Position numbers and translations under genes: made by a program. From contig CANTFG010000169.1 of the NCBI GenBank assembly GCA_947652605.1, positions 62,001-126,000 of the forward strand: 64,000 nucleotides of DNA, given 5' to 3'. Positions within the stretch are counted from its first letter, which is position 1. Every line of letters begins with the position of its first letter. Under the pieces are notes generated by a model, which worked only from the letters and a program-made list of their open reading frames with translations, made no database searches and had not been told where the DNA came from. The DNA is from Elmis aenea (Eukaryota > Arthropoda > Insecta > Coleoptera > Elmidae). This document shows, one piece after another, positions 27,556 through 42,600 of this stretch.

Positions 27556-28720
27556 ATAATTAAAATTGTTTCGAAATAGTCGCTCAAGGAACATATGTAT
27601 TAACTAAAGCACGGTATTTTTAGGAAATTATTAAAAATTAAAACCAGCTCATTGAAAGACATATGCAAAACAATTGTATTCATGTTAAGAGGCGATGGAT
27701 AAACTGTTCCTGTGATATACAAATCAATAATTAAAATTTTTTAGAAATAGTCGCTCAAGGAACATATGTATTAACTAAAGCACGGTATTTTTAGGAAATT
27801 AGTAAAAATTAAAACCAGCTCATTGAAAGACATATGCAAAACAATTGTATTCATGTAAAGAGGCGATGGATAAACTGTTCCTGTCATATACAAATTAATA
27901 ATTAAAATTGTTTCGAAATAGTCGCTCAAGGAACATATGTATTAACTAAAGCACGGTATTTTTAGGAAATTAGTAAAAATTAAAACCAGCTCATTGAAAG
28001 ACATATGCAAAACAATTGTATTTATGTAAAGAGGCGATGGATAAACTGTTCCTGTGATATACAAATCAATAATTAAATTTTTTTTGAAATAGTCGCTCAA
28101 GGAACATATGTATTAACTAAAGCACGGTATTTTTAGGAAATTATTAAAAATTAAAACCAGCTCATTGAAAGACATACGCAAAACAATTGTATTCATGTAA
28201 AGAAGCGATGGATAAACTGTTCCTGTGATATACAAATCAATAATTAAAATTGTTTAGAAATAGTCGCTCAAGGAACATATGTATTAACTAAAGCACGGTA
28301 TTTTTAGGAAATTATTAAAAATTAAAACCAGCTCATTGAAAGACATATGCAAAACAATTGTATTCATGTAAAGAGGCGATGGATAAACTGTTCCTGTGAT
28401 ATACAAATCAATAATTAAAATTGTTCAGAAATAGTCGCTCAAGGAACATATGTACTAACTAAAGCACGGTATTTTTAGGAAATTATTAAAAATTAATACC
28501 AGCTCATTGAAAGACATATGCAAAACAATTGTATTCATGTAAAGAGGCGATGGATAAACTGTTCCTGTCATATACAAATCAATAATTAAAATTGTTTCGA
28601 AATAGTCGCTCAAGGAACATATGTATTAACTAAAGCACGGTATTTTTAGGAAATTATTAAAAATTAAAACCAGCTCATTGAAAGACATATGCAAAACAAT
28701 TGTATTCATGTAAAGAGGCG
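27555..28720 (+). repeat. Linker block between core copies 0 and A
   Basis: About seven monomers continue from copy 0 but do not follow the order seen after the other cores at this offset. Their closest match lies 20856 bp away, at about 48.42-49.58 kb (122 x 171 minus three 2-bp deletions), and again 4524 bp further on. The diagnostic variant is a run of T into 'tgaaatag' at 28085, 48941 and about 53465. One visible difference is 'ctgtcata' near 28565 versus 'ctgtgata' near 49421. The match continues past 28720 into the short monomer at 28845 and fades near 29.5 kb. Confidence 0.7.
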
Positions 28721-31700
28721 ATGGATAAACTGTTCCTGTGATATACAAATCAATAATTAAAATTGTTTCGAAATAGTGGCTCAAGGAACATATGTATTAA
28801 CTAAAGCACGGTATTTTTAGGAAATTAGTAAAAATTAAAACCAGCTCTTTAAGTCATATGCAAAACAATTGTATTCATGTAAAGAGGCGATGGATAAACT
28901 GTTTCTGTGATATACAAATCAATAACTAAAATTGTTTAGAAATAGTCGCTCAAGGAACATATGTATTAACTAAAGCACGGTATTTTTAGGAAATTATTAA
29001 AAATTAAAACCAGCTCATTGAAAGACATATGCAAAACAATTGTATTCATGTAAAGAGGCGATGGATAAACTGTTCCTGTCATATACAAATCAATAATTAA
29101 AATTGTTTCGAAATAGTCGCTCAAGGAACATATGTATTAACTAAAGCACGGTATTTTTAGGAAATTATTAAAAATTAATACCAGCTCATTGAAAGACATA
29201 TGCAAAACAATTGTATTCATGTAAAGAGGCGATGGATAAACTGTTCCTGTGATATACAAATCAATAATTAAAATTGTTCAGAAATAGTCGCTCAAGGAAC
29301 ATATGTACTAACTAAAGCACGGTATTTTTAGGAAATTATTAAAAATTAATACCAGCTCATTGAAAGACATATGCAAAACAATTGTATTCATGTAAAGAGG
29401 CGATGGATAAACTGTTCCTGTGATATACAAATCAATAATTAAAATTGTTTCGAAATAGTCGCTCAAGGAACATATGTATTAACTAAAGCACGGTATTTTT
29501 AGGAAATTATTAAAAATTAAAACCAGCTCATTGAAAGACATATGCAAAACAATTGTATTCCTGTAAAGAGGCGATGGATAAACTGTTCCTGTGATATACA
29601 AATCAATAATTAAAATTGTTCAGAAACAGTCGCTCAAGGAACATATGTATTAACTAAAGCACGGTATTTTTAGGAAATTATTAAAAATTAAAGCCAGCTC
29701 AATGAAAGACATATGCAAAACAATTGTATTCATGTAAAGAGGCGATGGATAAACTGTTCCTGTGATATACAAATCAATAATTAAAATTGTTTCGAAATAG
29801 TCGCACAAGAAACATATGTATTAACTAAAGCACGGTATTTTTAGGAAATTATTAAAAATTAAAACCAGCTCATTGAAAGACATATGCAAAACAATTGTAT
29901 TCATGTAAAGAGGCGATGGATAAACTGTTCCTGTGATATACAAATCAATAATTAAAATTTTTTAGAAATAGTCGCTCAAGGAACATATGTATTAACTAAA
30001 GCACGGTATTTTTAGGAAATTATTAAAAATTAAAACCAGCTCATTGAAAGACATATGCAAAATAATTGTATTCATGTAAAGAGGCGATGAATAAACTGTT
30101 CCTGTGATATACAAATTAATAATTAAAATTGTTCAGAAATAGTCGCTCAAGGAACATATGTATTAACTAAAGCACGGTATTTTTAGGAAATTAGTAAAAA
30201 TTAAAACCAGCTCATTGAAAGACATATGCAAAACAATTGTATTTATGTAAAGAGGCGATGGATAAACTGTTCCTGTGATATACAAATCAATAATTAAATT
30301 TTTTTAGAAATAGTCGCTCAAGGAACATATGTATTAACTAAAGCACGGTATTTTTAGGAAATTATTAAAAATTAAAACCAGCTCATTGAAAGACATACGC
30401 AAAACAATTGTATTCATGTAAAGAAGCGATGGATAAACTGTTCCTGTGATATACAAATCAATAATTAAAATTGTTTAGAAATAGTCGCTCAAGGAACATA
30501 TGTATTAACTAAAGCACGGTATTTTTAGGAAATTATTAAAAATTAAAACCAGCTCATTGAAAGACATATGCAAAACAATTGTATTCATGTAAAGAGGCGA
30601 TGGATAAACTGTTCCTGTGATATACAAATCAATAATTAAAATTGTTCAGAAATAGTCGCTCAAGGAACATATGTACTAACTAAAGCACGGTATTTTTAGG
30701 AAATTATTAAAAATTAATACCAGCTCATTGAAAGACATATGCAAAACAATTGTATTCATGTAAAGAGGCGATGGATAAACTGTTCCTGTGATATACAAAT
30801 CAATAATTAAAATTGTTTCGAAATAGTCGCTCAAGGAACATATGTATTAACTAAAGCACGGTATTTTTAGGAAATTATTAAAAATTAAAACCAGCTCATT
30901 GAAAGACATATGCAAAACAATTGTATTCATGTAAAGAGGCGATAGATAAACTGTTCCTGTCATATACAAATTAATAATTAAAATTGTTTCGAAATAGTCG
31001 CTCAAGGAACATATGTATTAACTAAAGCACGGTATTTTTAGGAAATTAGTAAAAATTAAAACCAGCTCATTGAAAGACATATGCAAAACAATTGTATTTA
31101 TGTAAAGAGGCGATGGATAAACTGTTCCTGTGATATACAAATCAATAATTAAAATTGTTTAGAAATAGTCGCTCAAGGAACATATGTATTAACTAAAGCA
31201 CGGTATTTTTAGGAAATTATTAAAAAATAAAACCAGCTCATTGAAAGACATACGCAAAACAATTGTATTCATGTAAAGAAGCGATGGATAAACTGTTCCT
31301 GTGATATACAAATCAATAATTAAAATTGTTTAGAAATAGTCGCTCAAGGAACATATGTATTAACTAAAGCACGGTATTTTTAGGAAATTATTAAAAAATA
31401 AAACCAGCTCATTGAAAGACATATGCAAAACAATTGTATTCATGTAAAGAAGCGATGGATAAACTGTTCCTGTCATATACAAATCAATAATTAAATTTTT
31501 TTAGAAATAGTCGCTCAAGGAACATATGTATTAACTAAAGCACGGTATTTTTAGGAAATTATTAAAAATTAAAACCAGCTCATTGAAAGACATATGCAAA
31601 ACAATTGTATTCATGTAAAGAGGCGATGGATAAACTGTTTCTGTGATATACAAATCAATAATTAAAATTGTTTAGAAATAGTCGCTCAAGGAACATATGT

Positions 31701-34700
31701 ATTAACTAAAGCACGGTATTTTTAGGAAATTATTAAAAAATAAAACCAGCTCATTGAAAGACATATGCAAAACAATTGTATTCATGTAAAGAAGCGATGG
31801 ATAAACTGTTCCTGTCATATACAAATCAATAATTGAAATTGTTTCAAAATAGTCGCACAAGGAACATATGTATTAACTAAAGCACGGTATTTTTAGGAAA
31901 TTATTAAAAATTAAAACCAGCTCATTGAAAGACATATGCAAAACAATTTTATTCATGTAAAAAGGCGATGGATAAACTGTTCCTGTCATATACAAATTAA
32001 TAATTGAAATTGTTTCGAAATAGTCGCACAAGAAACATATGTATTAACTAAAGCACGGTATTTTTAGGAAATTATTAAAAATTAAAACCAGCTCATTGAA
32101 AGACATATGCAAAACAATTGTATTCCTGTAAAGAGGCGATGAATAAACTGTTTCTGTGATATACAAATCAATAATTAAAATTGTTCAGAAATAGTCGCTC
32201 AAGGAACATATGTATTAACTAAGGCACGGTATTTTTAGGAAATTATTAAAAATTAAAACCAGCTCATTGAAAGACATATGCAAAACATTTGTATTCCTGT
32301 AAAGAGGCGATGGATAAACTGTTTCTGTGACATACAAATCAATAATTAAAATTGTTTCGAAATAGTCGCTCAAGGAACATATGTATTAACTAAAGCACGG
32401 TATTTTTAGGAAATTATTAAAAATTAAAACCAGCTCATTGAAAGACATATGCAAAACAATTGTATTCATGTAAAGAGGCGATGGATAAACTGTTCCTGTG
32501 ATATACAAATCAATAATTAAAATTGTTTCGAAATAGTCGCTCAAGGAACATATGTATTAACTAAAGCACGGTATTTTTAGGAAATTATTAAAAATTAAAA
32601 CCAGCTCATTGAAAGACATATGCAAAACAATTTTATTCATGTAAAGAGGCGATGGAGAAACTGTTCCTGTGATATACAAATCCATAATTAAAATTGTTTA
32701 GAAATAGTCGCTCAAGGAACATATGTATTAACTAAAGCACGGTATTTTTAGGAAATTATTAAAAATTAAAACCAGCTCATTGAAAGACATATGCAAAACA
32801 ATTGTATTCATGTAAAGAGGCGATGGATAAACTGTTCCTGTGATATACAAATCAATAATTAAAATTGTTCAGAAACAGTCGCTCAAGGAACATATGTATT
32901 AACTAAAGCACGGTATTTTTAGGAAATTATTAAAAATTAAAGCCAGCTCATTGAAAGACATATGCAAAACAATTGTATTCATGTAAAGAGGCGATGGATA
33001 AACTGTTCCTGTGATATACAAATCAATAATTAAAATTGTTTCGAAATAGTCGCTCAAGGAACATATGTATTAACTAAAGCACGGTATTTTTAGGAAATTA
33101 TTAAAAATTAAAACCAGCTCATTGAAAGACATATGCAAAACAATTGTATTCATGTTAAGAGGCGATGGATAAACTGTTCCTGTGATATACAAATCAATAA
33201 TTAAAATTTTTTAGAAATAGTCGCTCAAGGAACATATGTATTAACTAAAGCACGGTATTTTTAGGAAATTAGTAAAAATTAAAACCAGCTCATTGAAAGA
33301 CATATGCAAAACAATTGTATTCATGTAAAGAGGCGATGGATAAACTGTTCCTGTCATATACAAATTAATAATTAAAATTGTTTCGAAATAGTCGCTCAAG
33401 GAACATATGTATTAACTAAAGCACGGTATTTTTAGGAAATTAGTAAAAATTAAAACCAGCTCATTGAAAGACATATGCAAAACAATTGTATTTATGTAAA
33501 GAGGCGATGGATAAACTGTTCCTGTGATATACAAATCAATAATTAAATTTTTTTAGAAATAGTCGCTCAAGGAACATATGTATTAACTAAAGCACGGTAT
33601 TTTTAGGAAATTATTAAAAATTAAAACCAGCTCATTGAAAGACATACGCAAAACAATTGTATTCATGTAAAGAAGCGATGGATAAACTGTTCCTGTGATA
33701 TACAAATCAATAATTAAAATTGTTTAGAAATAACCGCTCAAGGAACATATGTATTAACTAAAGCACGGTATTTTTAGGAAATTATTAAAAATTAAAACCA
33801 GCTCATTGAAAGACATATGCAAAACAATTGTATTCATGTAAAGAGGCGATGGATAAACTGTTCCTGTGATATACAAATCAATAATTAAAATTGTTCAGAA
33901 ATAGTCGCTCAAGGAACATATGTACTAACTAAAGCACGGTATTTTTAGGAAATTATTAAAAATTAATACCAGCTCATTGAAAGACATATGCAAAACAATT
34001 GTATTCATGTAAAGAGGCGATGGATAAACTGTTCCTGTGATATACAAATCAATAATTAAAATTGTTTCGAAATAGTCGCTCAAGGAACATATGTATTAAC
34101 TAAAGCACGGTATTTTTAGGAAATTATTAAAAATTAAAACCAGCTCATTGAAAGACATATGCAAAACAATTGTATTCATGTTAAGAGGCGATGGATAAAC
34201 TGTTCCTGTGATATACAAATTAATAATTAAAATTGTTTCGAAATAGTCGCTCAAGGAACATATGTATTAACTAAAGCACGGTATTTTTAGGAACGTAGTA
34301 AAAATTAAAACCAGCTCATTGAAAGACATATGCAAAACAATTGTATTCATGTAAAGAGGCGATACATAAACTGTTCCTGTCATATACAAATTAATAATTA
34401 AAATTGTTTCGAAATAGTCGCTCAAGGAACATATGTATTAACTAAAGCACGGTATTTTTAGGAAATTAGTAAAAATTAAAACCAGCTCATTGAAAGACAT
34501 ATGCAAAACAATTGTATTTATGTAAAGAGGCGATGGATAAACTGTTCCTGTGATATACAAATCAATAATTAAAATTGTTTAGAAATAGTCGCTCAAGGAA
34601 CATATGTATTAACTAAAGCACGGTATTTTTAAGAAATTATTAAAAAATAAAACCAGCTCATTGAAAGACATACGCAAAACAATTGTATTCATGTAAAGAA

Positions 34701-37480
34701 GCGATGGATAAACTGTTCCTGTGATATACAAATCAATAATTAAAATTGTTTAGAAATAGTCGCTCAAGGAACATATGTATTAACTAAAGCACGGTATTTT
34801 TAGGAAATTATTAAAAAATAAAACCAGTTCATTGAAAGACATATGCAAAACAATTGTATTCATGTAAAGAAGCGATGGATAAACTGTTCCTGTCATATAC
34901 AAATCAATAATTAAATTTTTTTAGAAATAGTCGCTCAAGGAACATATGTATTAACTAAAGCACGGTATTTTTAGGAAATTATTAAAAATTAAAACCAGCT
35001 CATTGAAAGACATATGCAAAACAATTGTATTCATGTAAAGAGGCGATGGATAAACTGTTTCTGTGATATACAAATCAATAATTAAAATTGTTTAGAAATA
35101 GTCGCTCAAGGAACATATGTATTAACTAAAGCACGGTATTTTTAGGAAATTATTAAAAAATAAAACCAGCTCATTGAAAGACATATGCAAAACAATTGTA
35201 TTCATGTAAAGAAGCGATGGATAAACTGTTCCTGTCATATACAAATCAATAATTGAAATTGTTTCAAAATAGTCGCACAAGGAACATATGTATTAACTAA
35301 AGCACGGTATTTTTAGGAAATTATTAAAAATTTAAACCAGCTCATTGAAAGACATATGCAAAACAATTTTATTCATGTAAAAAGGCGATGGATAAACTGT
35401 TCCTGTCATATACAAATCAATAATTGAAATTGTTTCGAAATAGTCGCACAAGAAACATATGTATTAACTAAAGCACGGTATTTTTAGGAAATTATTAAAA
35501 ATTAAAACCAGCTCATTGAAAGACATATGCAAAACAATTGTATTCCTGTAAAGAGGCGATGAATAAACTGTTTCTGTGATATACAAATCAATAATTAAAG
35601 TTGTTCAGAAATAGTCGCTCAAGGAACATATGTATTAACTAAAGCACGGTATTTTTAGGAAATTATTAAAAATTAAAACCAGCTCATTGAAAGACATATG
35701 CAAAACAATTGTATTCCTGTAAAGAGGCGATGGATAAACTGTTTCTGTGACATACAAATCAATAATTAAAATTGTTTCGAAATAGTCGCTCAAGGAACAT
35801 ATGTATTAACTAAAGCACGGTATTTTTAGGAAATTATTAAAAATTAAAACCAGCTCATTGAAAGACATATGCAAAACAATTGTATTCATGTAAAGAGGCG
35901 ATGGATAAACTGTTCCTGTGATATACAAATCAATAATTAAAATTGTTTCGAAATAGTCGCTCAAGGAACATATGTATTAACTAAAGCACGGTATTTTTAG
36001 GAAATTATTAAAAATTAAAACCAGCTCATTGAAAGACATATGCAAAACAATTTTATTCATGTAAAGAGGCGATGGAGAAACTGTTCCTGTGATATACAAA
36101 TCCATAATTAAAATTGTTTAGAAATAGTCGCTCAAGGAACATATGTATTAACTAAAGCACGGTATTTTTAGGAAATTATTAAAAATTAAAACCAGCTCAT
36201 TGAAAGACATATGCAAAACAATTGTATTCATGTAAAGAGGCGATGGATAAACTGTTCCTGTGATATACAAATCAATAATTAAAATTGTTCAGAAACAGTC
36301 GCTCAAGGAACATATGTATTAACTAAAGCACGGTATTTTTAGGAAATTATTAAAAATTAAAGCCAGCTCATTGAAAGACATATGCAAAACAATTGTATTC
36401 ATGTAAAGAGGCGATGGATAAACTGTTCCTGTGATATACAAATCAATAATTAAAATTGTTTCGAAATAGTCGCTCAAGGAACATATGTATTAACTAAAGC
36501 ACGGTATTTTTAGGAAATTATTAAAAATTAAAACCAGCTCATTGAAAGACATATGCAAAACAATTGTATTCATGTTAAGAGGCGATGGATAAACTGTTCC
36601 TGTGATATACAAATCAATAATTAAAATTTTTTAGAAATAGTCGCTCAAGGAACATATGTATTAACTAAAGCACGGTATTTTTAGGAAATTAGTAAAAATT
36701 AAAACCAGCTCATTGAAAGACATATGCAAAACAATTGTATTCATGTAAAGAGGCGATGGATAAACTGTTCCTGTCATATACAAATTAATAATTAAAATTG
36801 TTTCGAAATAGTCGCTCAAGGAACATATGTATTAACTAAAGCACGGTATTTTTAGGAAATTAGTAAAAATTAAAACCAGCTCATTGAAAGACATATGCAA
36901 AACAATTGTATTTATGTAAAGAGGCGATGGATAAACTGTTCCTGTGATATACAAATCAATAATTAAATTTTTTTAGAAATAGTCGCTCAAGGAACATATG
37001 TATTAACTAAAGCACGGTATTTTTAGGAAATTATTAAAAATTAAAACCAGCTCATTGAAAGACATACGCAAAACAATTGTATTCATGTAAAGAAGCGATG
37101 GATAAACTGTTCCTGTGATATACAAATCAATAATTAAAATTGTTTAGAAATAGTCGCTCAAGGAACATATGTATTAACTAAAGCACGGTATTTTTAGGAA
37201 ATTATTAAAAATTAAAACCAGCTCATTGAAAGACATATGCAAAACAATTGTATTCATGTAAAGAGGCGATGGATAAACTGTTCCTGTGATATACAAATCA
37301 ATAATTAAAATTGTTCAGAAATAGTCGCTCAAGGAACATATGTACTAACTAAAGCACGGTATTTTTAGGAAATTATTAAAAATTAATACCAGCTCATTGA
37401 AAGACATATGCAAAACAATTGTATTCATGTAAAGAGGCGATGGATAAACTGTTCCTGTGATATACAAATCAATAATTAAA
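28720..37480 (+). repeat. Core block, copy A (about 8.76 kb)
   Basis: Copy A matches copy B at +10940 bp (64 x 171 minus two 2-bp deletions) and copy C at +27259 bp. Markers that agree exactly include the short-monomer site 'ctctttaag' at 28845, 'aataactaaa' at 28921, 'ctcaatgaaag' near 29698, 'aaggcacgg' at 32221, 'acatttgtattcc' near 32284, 'taaccgctc' at 33731, 'gatacataaa' near 34371, 'ccagttcatt' near 34826 and 'tttaaaccag' at 35331. The left edge lies inside one monomer between about 28711 and 28785, because upstream it has 'attcatgtaaagagg' where B and C have 'taatcctgcaaagagg'. The right edge is near 37485, where A has TTCAG and B has TTTCG. Confidence 0.88.
28845..28861 (+). repeat. 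Short-monomer signature (169-bp unit), one of six
   Basis: The segment reads 'ctctttaagtcatatgc' where the standard monomer reads 'ctcattgaaagacatatgc', a loss of two bases with several substitutions in 15 bases. The same changed segment occurs at 37906, 39785, 49701, 54225 and 56104, always linked to G99 ('aaattagt') and to 'gtggctcaag' upstream. One unit near 5930 has only the first step, 'gctctttgaaag', also with G99, and could represent the ancestral form. All six therefore descend from one changed unit spread by block duplication. Confidence 0.88.
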
Positions 37481-39655
37481 ATTGTTCAGAAATAGTCGCT
37501 CAAGGAACATATGTACTAACTAAAGCACGGTATTTTTAGGAAATTATTAAAAATTAATACCAGCTCATTGAAAGACATATGCAAAACAATTGTATTCATG
37601 TAAAGAGGCGATGGATAAACTGTTCCTGTGATATACAAATCAATAATTAAAATTGTTTCGAAATAGTCGCTCAAGGAACATATGTATTAACTAAAGCACG
37701 GTATTTTTAGGAAATTATTAAAAATTAAAACCAGCTCATTGAAAGACATATGCAAAACAATTGTATTCATGTAAAGAGGCGATGGATAAACTGTTCCTGT
37801 GATATACAAATCAATAATTAAAATTGTTTCGAAATAGTGGCTCAAGGAACATATGTATTAACTAAAGCACGGTATTTTTAGGAAATTAGTAAAAATTAAA
37901 ACCAGCTCTTTAAGTCATATGCAAAACAATTGTATTCATGTAAAGAGGCGATGGATAAACTGTTTCTGTGATATACAAATCAATAATTAAAATTGTTTAG
38001 AAATAGTCGCTCAAGGAACATATGTATTAACTAAAGCACGGTATTTTTAGGAAATTATTAAAAATTAAAACCAGCTCATTGAAAGACATATGCAAAACAA
38101 TTGTATTCATGTAAAGAGGCGATGGATAAACTGTTCCTGTCATATACAAATCAATAATTAAAATTGTTTCGAAATAGTCGCTCAAGGAACATATGTATTA
38201 ACTAAAGCACGGTATTTTTAGGAAATTATTAAAAATTAATACCAGCTCATTGAAAGACATATGCAAAACAATTGTATTCATGTAAAGAGGCGATGGATAA
38301 ACTGTTCCTGTGATATACAAATCAATAATTAAAATTGTTTAGAAATAGTCGCTCAAGGAACATATGTACTAACTAAAGCACGGTATTTTTAGGAAATTAT
38401 TAAAAATTAATACCAGCTCATTGAAAGACATATGCAAAACAATTGTATTCATGTAAAGAGGCGATGGATAAACTGTTCCTGTGATATACAAATCAATAAT
38501 TAAAATTGTTTCGAAATAGTCGCTCAAGGAACATATGTATTAACTAAAGCACGGTATTTTTAGGAAATTATTAAAAATTAAAACCAGCTCATTGAAAGAC
38601 ATATGCAAAACAATTGTATTCATGTAAAGAGGCGATGGATAAACTGTTCCTGTGATATACAAATCCATAATTAAAATTGTTTAGAAATAGTCGCTCAAGG
38701 AACATATGTATTAACTAAAGCACGGTATTTTTAGGAAATTATTAAAAATTAAAACCAGCTCATTGAAAGACATATGCAAAACAATTGTATTCCTGTAAAG
38801 AGGCGATGGATAAACTGTTCCTGTGATATACAAATCAATAATTAAAATTGTTCAGAAACAGTCGCTCAAGGAACATATGTATTAACTAAAGCACGGTATT
38901 TTTAGGAAATTATTAAAAATTAAAGCCAGCTCATTGAAAGACATATGCAAAACAATTGTATTCATGTAAAGAGGCGATGGATAAACTGTTCCTGTGATAT
39001 ACAAATCAATAATTAAAATTGTTTCGAAATAGTCGCACAAGAAACATATGTATTAACTAAAGCACGGTATTTTTAGGAAATTATTAAAAATTAAAACCAG
39101 CTCATTGAAAGACATATGCAAAACAATTGTATTCATGTAAAGAGGCGATGGATAAACTGTTCCTGTGATATACAAATCAATAATTAAAATTTTTTAGAAA
39201 TAGTCGCTCAAGGAACATATGTATTAACTAAAGCACGGTATTTTTAGGAAATTATTAAAAATTAAAACCAGCTCATTGAAAGACATATGCAAAATAATTG
39301 TATTCATGTAAAGAGGCGATGAATAAACTGTTCCTGTGATATACAAATTAATAATTAAAATTGTTCAGAAATAGTCGCTCAAGGAACATATGTATTAACT
39401 AATGCACGGTATTTTTAGGAAATTATTAAAAATTAAAACCAGCTCATTGAAAGACATATGCAAAACAATTGTATTCCTGTAAAGAGGCGATGGATAAACT
39501 GTTCCTGTGATATACAAATCAATAATTAAAATTGTTTAGAAATAGTCGCTCAAGGAACATATGTATTATCTAAAGCACGGTATTTTTAGGAAATTATTAA
39601 AAATTAAAACCAGCTCATTGAAAGACATATGCAAAACAATTGTAATCCTGCAAAG
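37480..39655 (+). repeat. Tail of copy A, source type of the 48-56 kb segment
   Basis: These roughly 13 monomers contain repeated 'tgtactaac' units, the short monomer at 37906, 'aaagcc' at 38922, 'aaataattg' near 39293, and the 'taatcctgc' unit at 39643. They match 49.3-51.45 kb at +11795 bp (37906 to 49701, 38922 to 50717, 39642 to 51437) and 53.8-55.97 kb at +16319 bp. The segment ends exactly where copy B begins, so it is the natural right end of the roughly 10.9-kb cassette. Confidence 0.78.
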
Positions 39656-42600
39656 AGGCGATGGATAAACTGTTCCTGTGATATACAAATCAATAATTAA
39701 AATTGTTTCGAAATAGTGGCTCAAGGAACATATGTATTAACTAAAGCACGGTATTTTTAGGAAATTAGTAAAAATTAAAACCAGCTCTTTAAGTCATATG
39801 CAAAACAATTGTATTCATGTAAAGAGGCGATGGATAAACTGTTTCTGTGATATACAAATCAATAACTAAAATTGTTTAGAAATAGTCGCTCAAGGAACAT
39901 ATGTATTAACTAAAGCACGGTATTTTTAGGAAATTATTAAAAATTAAAACCAGCTCATTGAAAGACATATGCAAAACAATTGTATTCATGTAAAGAGGCG
40001 ATGGATAAACTGTTCCTGTCATATACAAATCAATAATTAAAATTGTTTCGAAATAGTCGCTCAAGGAACATATGTATTAACTAAAGCACGGTATTTTTAG
40101 GAAATTATTAAAAATTAATACCAGCTCATTGAAAGACATATGCAAAACAATTGTATTCATGTAAAGAGGCGATGGATAAACTGTTCCTGTGATATACAAA
40201 TCAATAATTAAAATTGTTCAGAAATAGTCGCTCAAGGAACATATGTACTAACTAAAGCACGGTATTTTTAGGAAATTATTAAAAATTAATACCAGCTCAT
40301 TGAAAGACATATGCAAAACAATTGTATTCATGTAAAGAGGCGATGGATAAACTGTTCCTGTGATATACAAATCAATAATTAAAATTGTTTCGAAATAGTC
40401 GCTCAAGGAACATATGTATTAACTAAAGCACGGTATTTTTAGGAAATTATTAAAAATTAAAACCAGCTCATTGAAAGACATATGCAAAACAATTGTATTC
40501 CTGTAAAGAGGCGATGGATAAACTGTTCCTGTGATATACAAATCAATAATTAAAATTGTTCAGAAACAGTCGCTCAAGGAACATATGTATTAACTAAAGC
40601 ACGGTATTTTTAGGAAATTATTAAAAATTAAAGCCAGCTCAATGAAAGACATATGCAAAACAATTGTATTCATGTAAAGAGGCGATGGATAAACTGTTCC
40701 TGTGATATACAAATCAATAATTAAAATTGTTTCGAAATAGTCGCACAAGAAACATATGTATTAACTAAAGCACGGTATTTTTAGGAAATTATTAAAAATT
40801 AAAACCAGCTCATTGAAAGACATATGCAAAACAATTGTATTCATGTAAAGAGGCGATGGATAAACTGTTCCTGTGATATACAAATCAATAATTAAAATTT
40901 TTTAGAAATAGTCGCTCAAGGAACATATGTATTAACTAAAGCACGGTATTTTTAGGAAATTATTAAAAATTAAAACCAGCTCATTGAAAGACATATGCAA
41001 AATAATTGTATTCATGTAAAGAGGCGATGAATAAACTGTTCCTGTGATATACAAATTAATAATTAAAATTGTTCAGAAATAGTCGCTCAAGGAACATATG
41101 TATTAACTAAAGCACGGTATTTTTAGGAAATTAGTAAAAATTAAAACCAGCTCATTGAAAGACATATGCAAAACAATTGTATTTATGTAAAGAGGCGATG
41201 GATAAACTGTTCCTGTGATATACAAATCAATAATTAAATTTTTTTAGAAATAGTCGCTCAAGGAACATATGTATTAACTAAAGCACGGTATTTTTAGGAA
41301 ATTATTAAAAATTAAAACCAGCTCATTGAAAGACATACGCAAAACAATTGTATTCATGTAAAGAAGCGATGGATAAACTGTTCCTGTGATATACAAATCA
41401 ATAATTAAAATTGTTTAGAAATAGTCGCTCAAGGAACATATGTATTAACTAAAGCACGGTATTTTTAGGAAATTATTAAAAATTAAAACCAGCTCATTGA
41501 AAGACATATGCAAAACAATTGTATTCATGTAAAGAGGCGATGGATAAACTGTTCCTGTGATATACAAATCAATAATTAAAATTGTTCAGAAATAGTCGCT
41601 CAAGGAACATATGTACTAACTAAAGCACGGTATTTTTAGGAAATTATTAAAAATTAATACCAGCTCATTGAAAGACATATGCAAAACAATTGTATTCATG
41701 TAAAGAGGCGATGGATAAACTGTTCCTGTGATATACAAATCAATAATTAAAATTGTTTCGAAATAGTCGCTCAAGGAACATATGTATTAACTAAAGCACG
41801 GTATTTTTAGGAAATTATTAAAAATTAAAACCAGCTCATTGAAAGACATATGCAAAACAATTGTATTCATGTAAAGAGGCGATAGATAAACTGTTCCTGT
41901 CATATACAAATTAATAATTAAAATTGTTTCGAAATAGTCGCTCAAGGAACATATGTATTAACTAAAGCACGGTATTTTTAGGAAATTAGTAAAAATTAAA
42001 ACCAGCTCATTGAAAGACATATGCAAAACAATTGTATTTATGTAAAGAGGCGATGGATAAACTGTTCCTGTGATATACAAATCAATAATTAAAATTGTTT
42101 AGAAATAGTCGCTCAAGGAACATATGTATTAACTAAAGCACGGTATTTTTAGGAAATTATTAAAAAATAAAACCAGCTCATTGAAAGACATACGCAAAAC
42201 AATTGTATTCATGTAAAGAAGCGATGGATAAACTGTTCCTGTGATATACAAATCAATAATTAAAATTGTTTAGAAATAGTCGCTCAAGGAACATATGTAT
42301 TAACTAAAGCACGGTATTTTTAGGAAATTATTAAAAAATAAAACCAGCTCATTGAAAGACATATGCAAAACAATTGTATTCATGTAAAGAAGCGATGGAT
42401 AAACTGTTCCTGTCATATACAAATCAATAATTAAATTTTTTTAGAAATAGTCGCTCAAGGAACATATGTATTAACTAAAGCACGGTATTTTTAGGAAATT
42501 ATTAAAAATTAAAACCAGCTCATTGAAAGACATATGCAAAACAATTGTATTCATGTAAAGAGGCGATGGATAAACTGTTTCTGTGATATACAAATCAATA

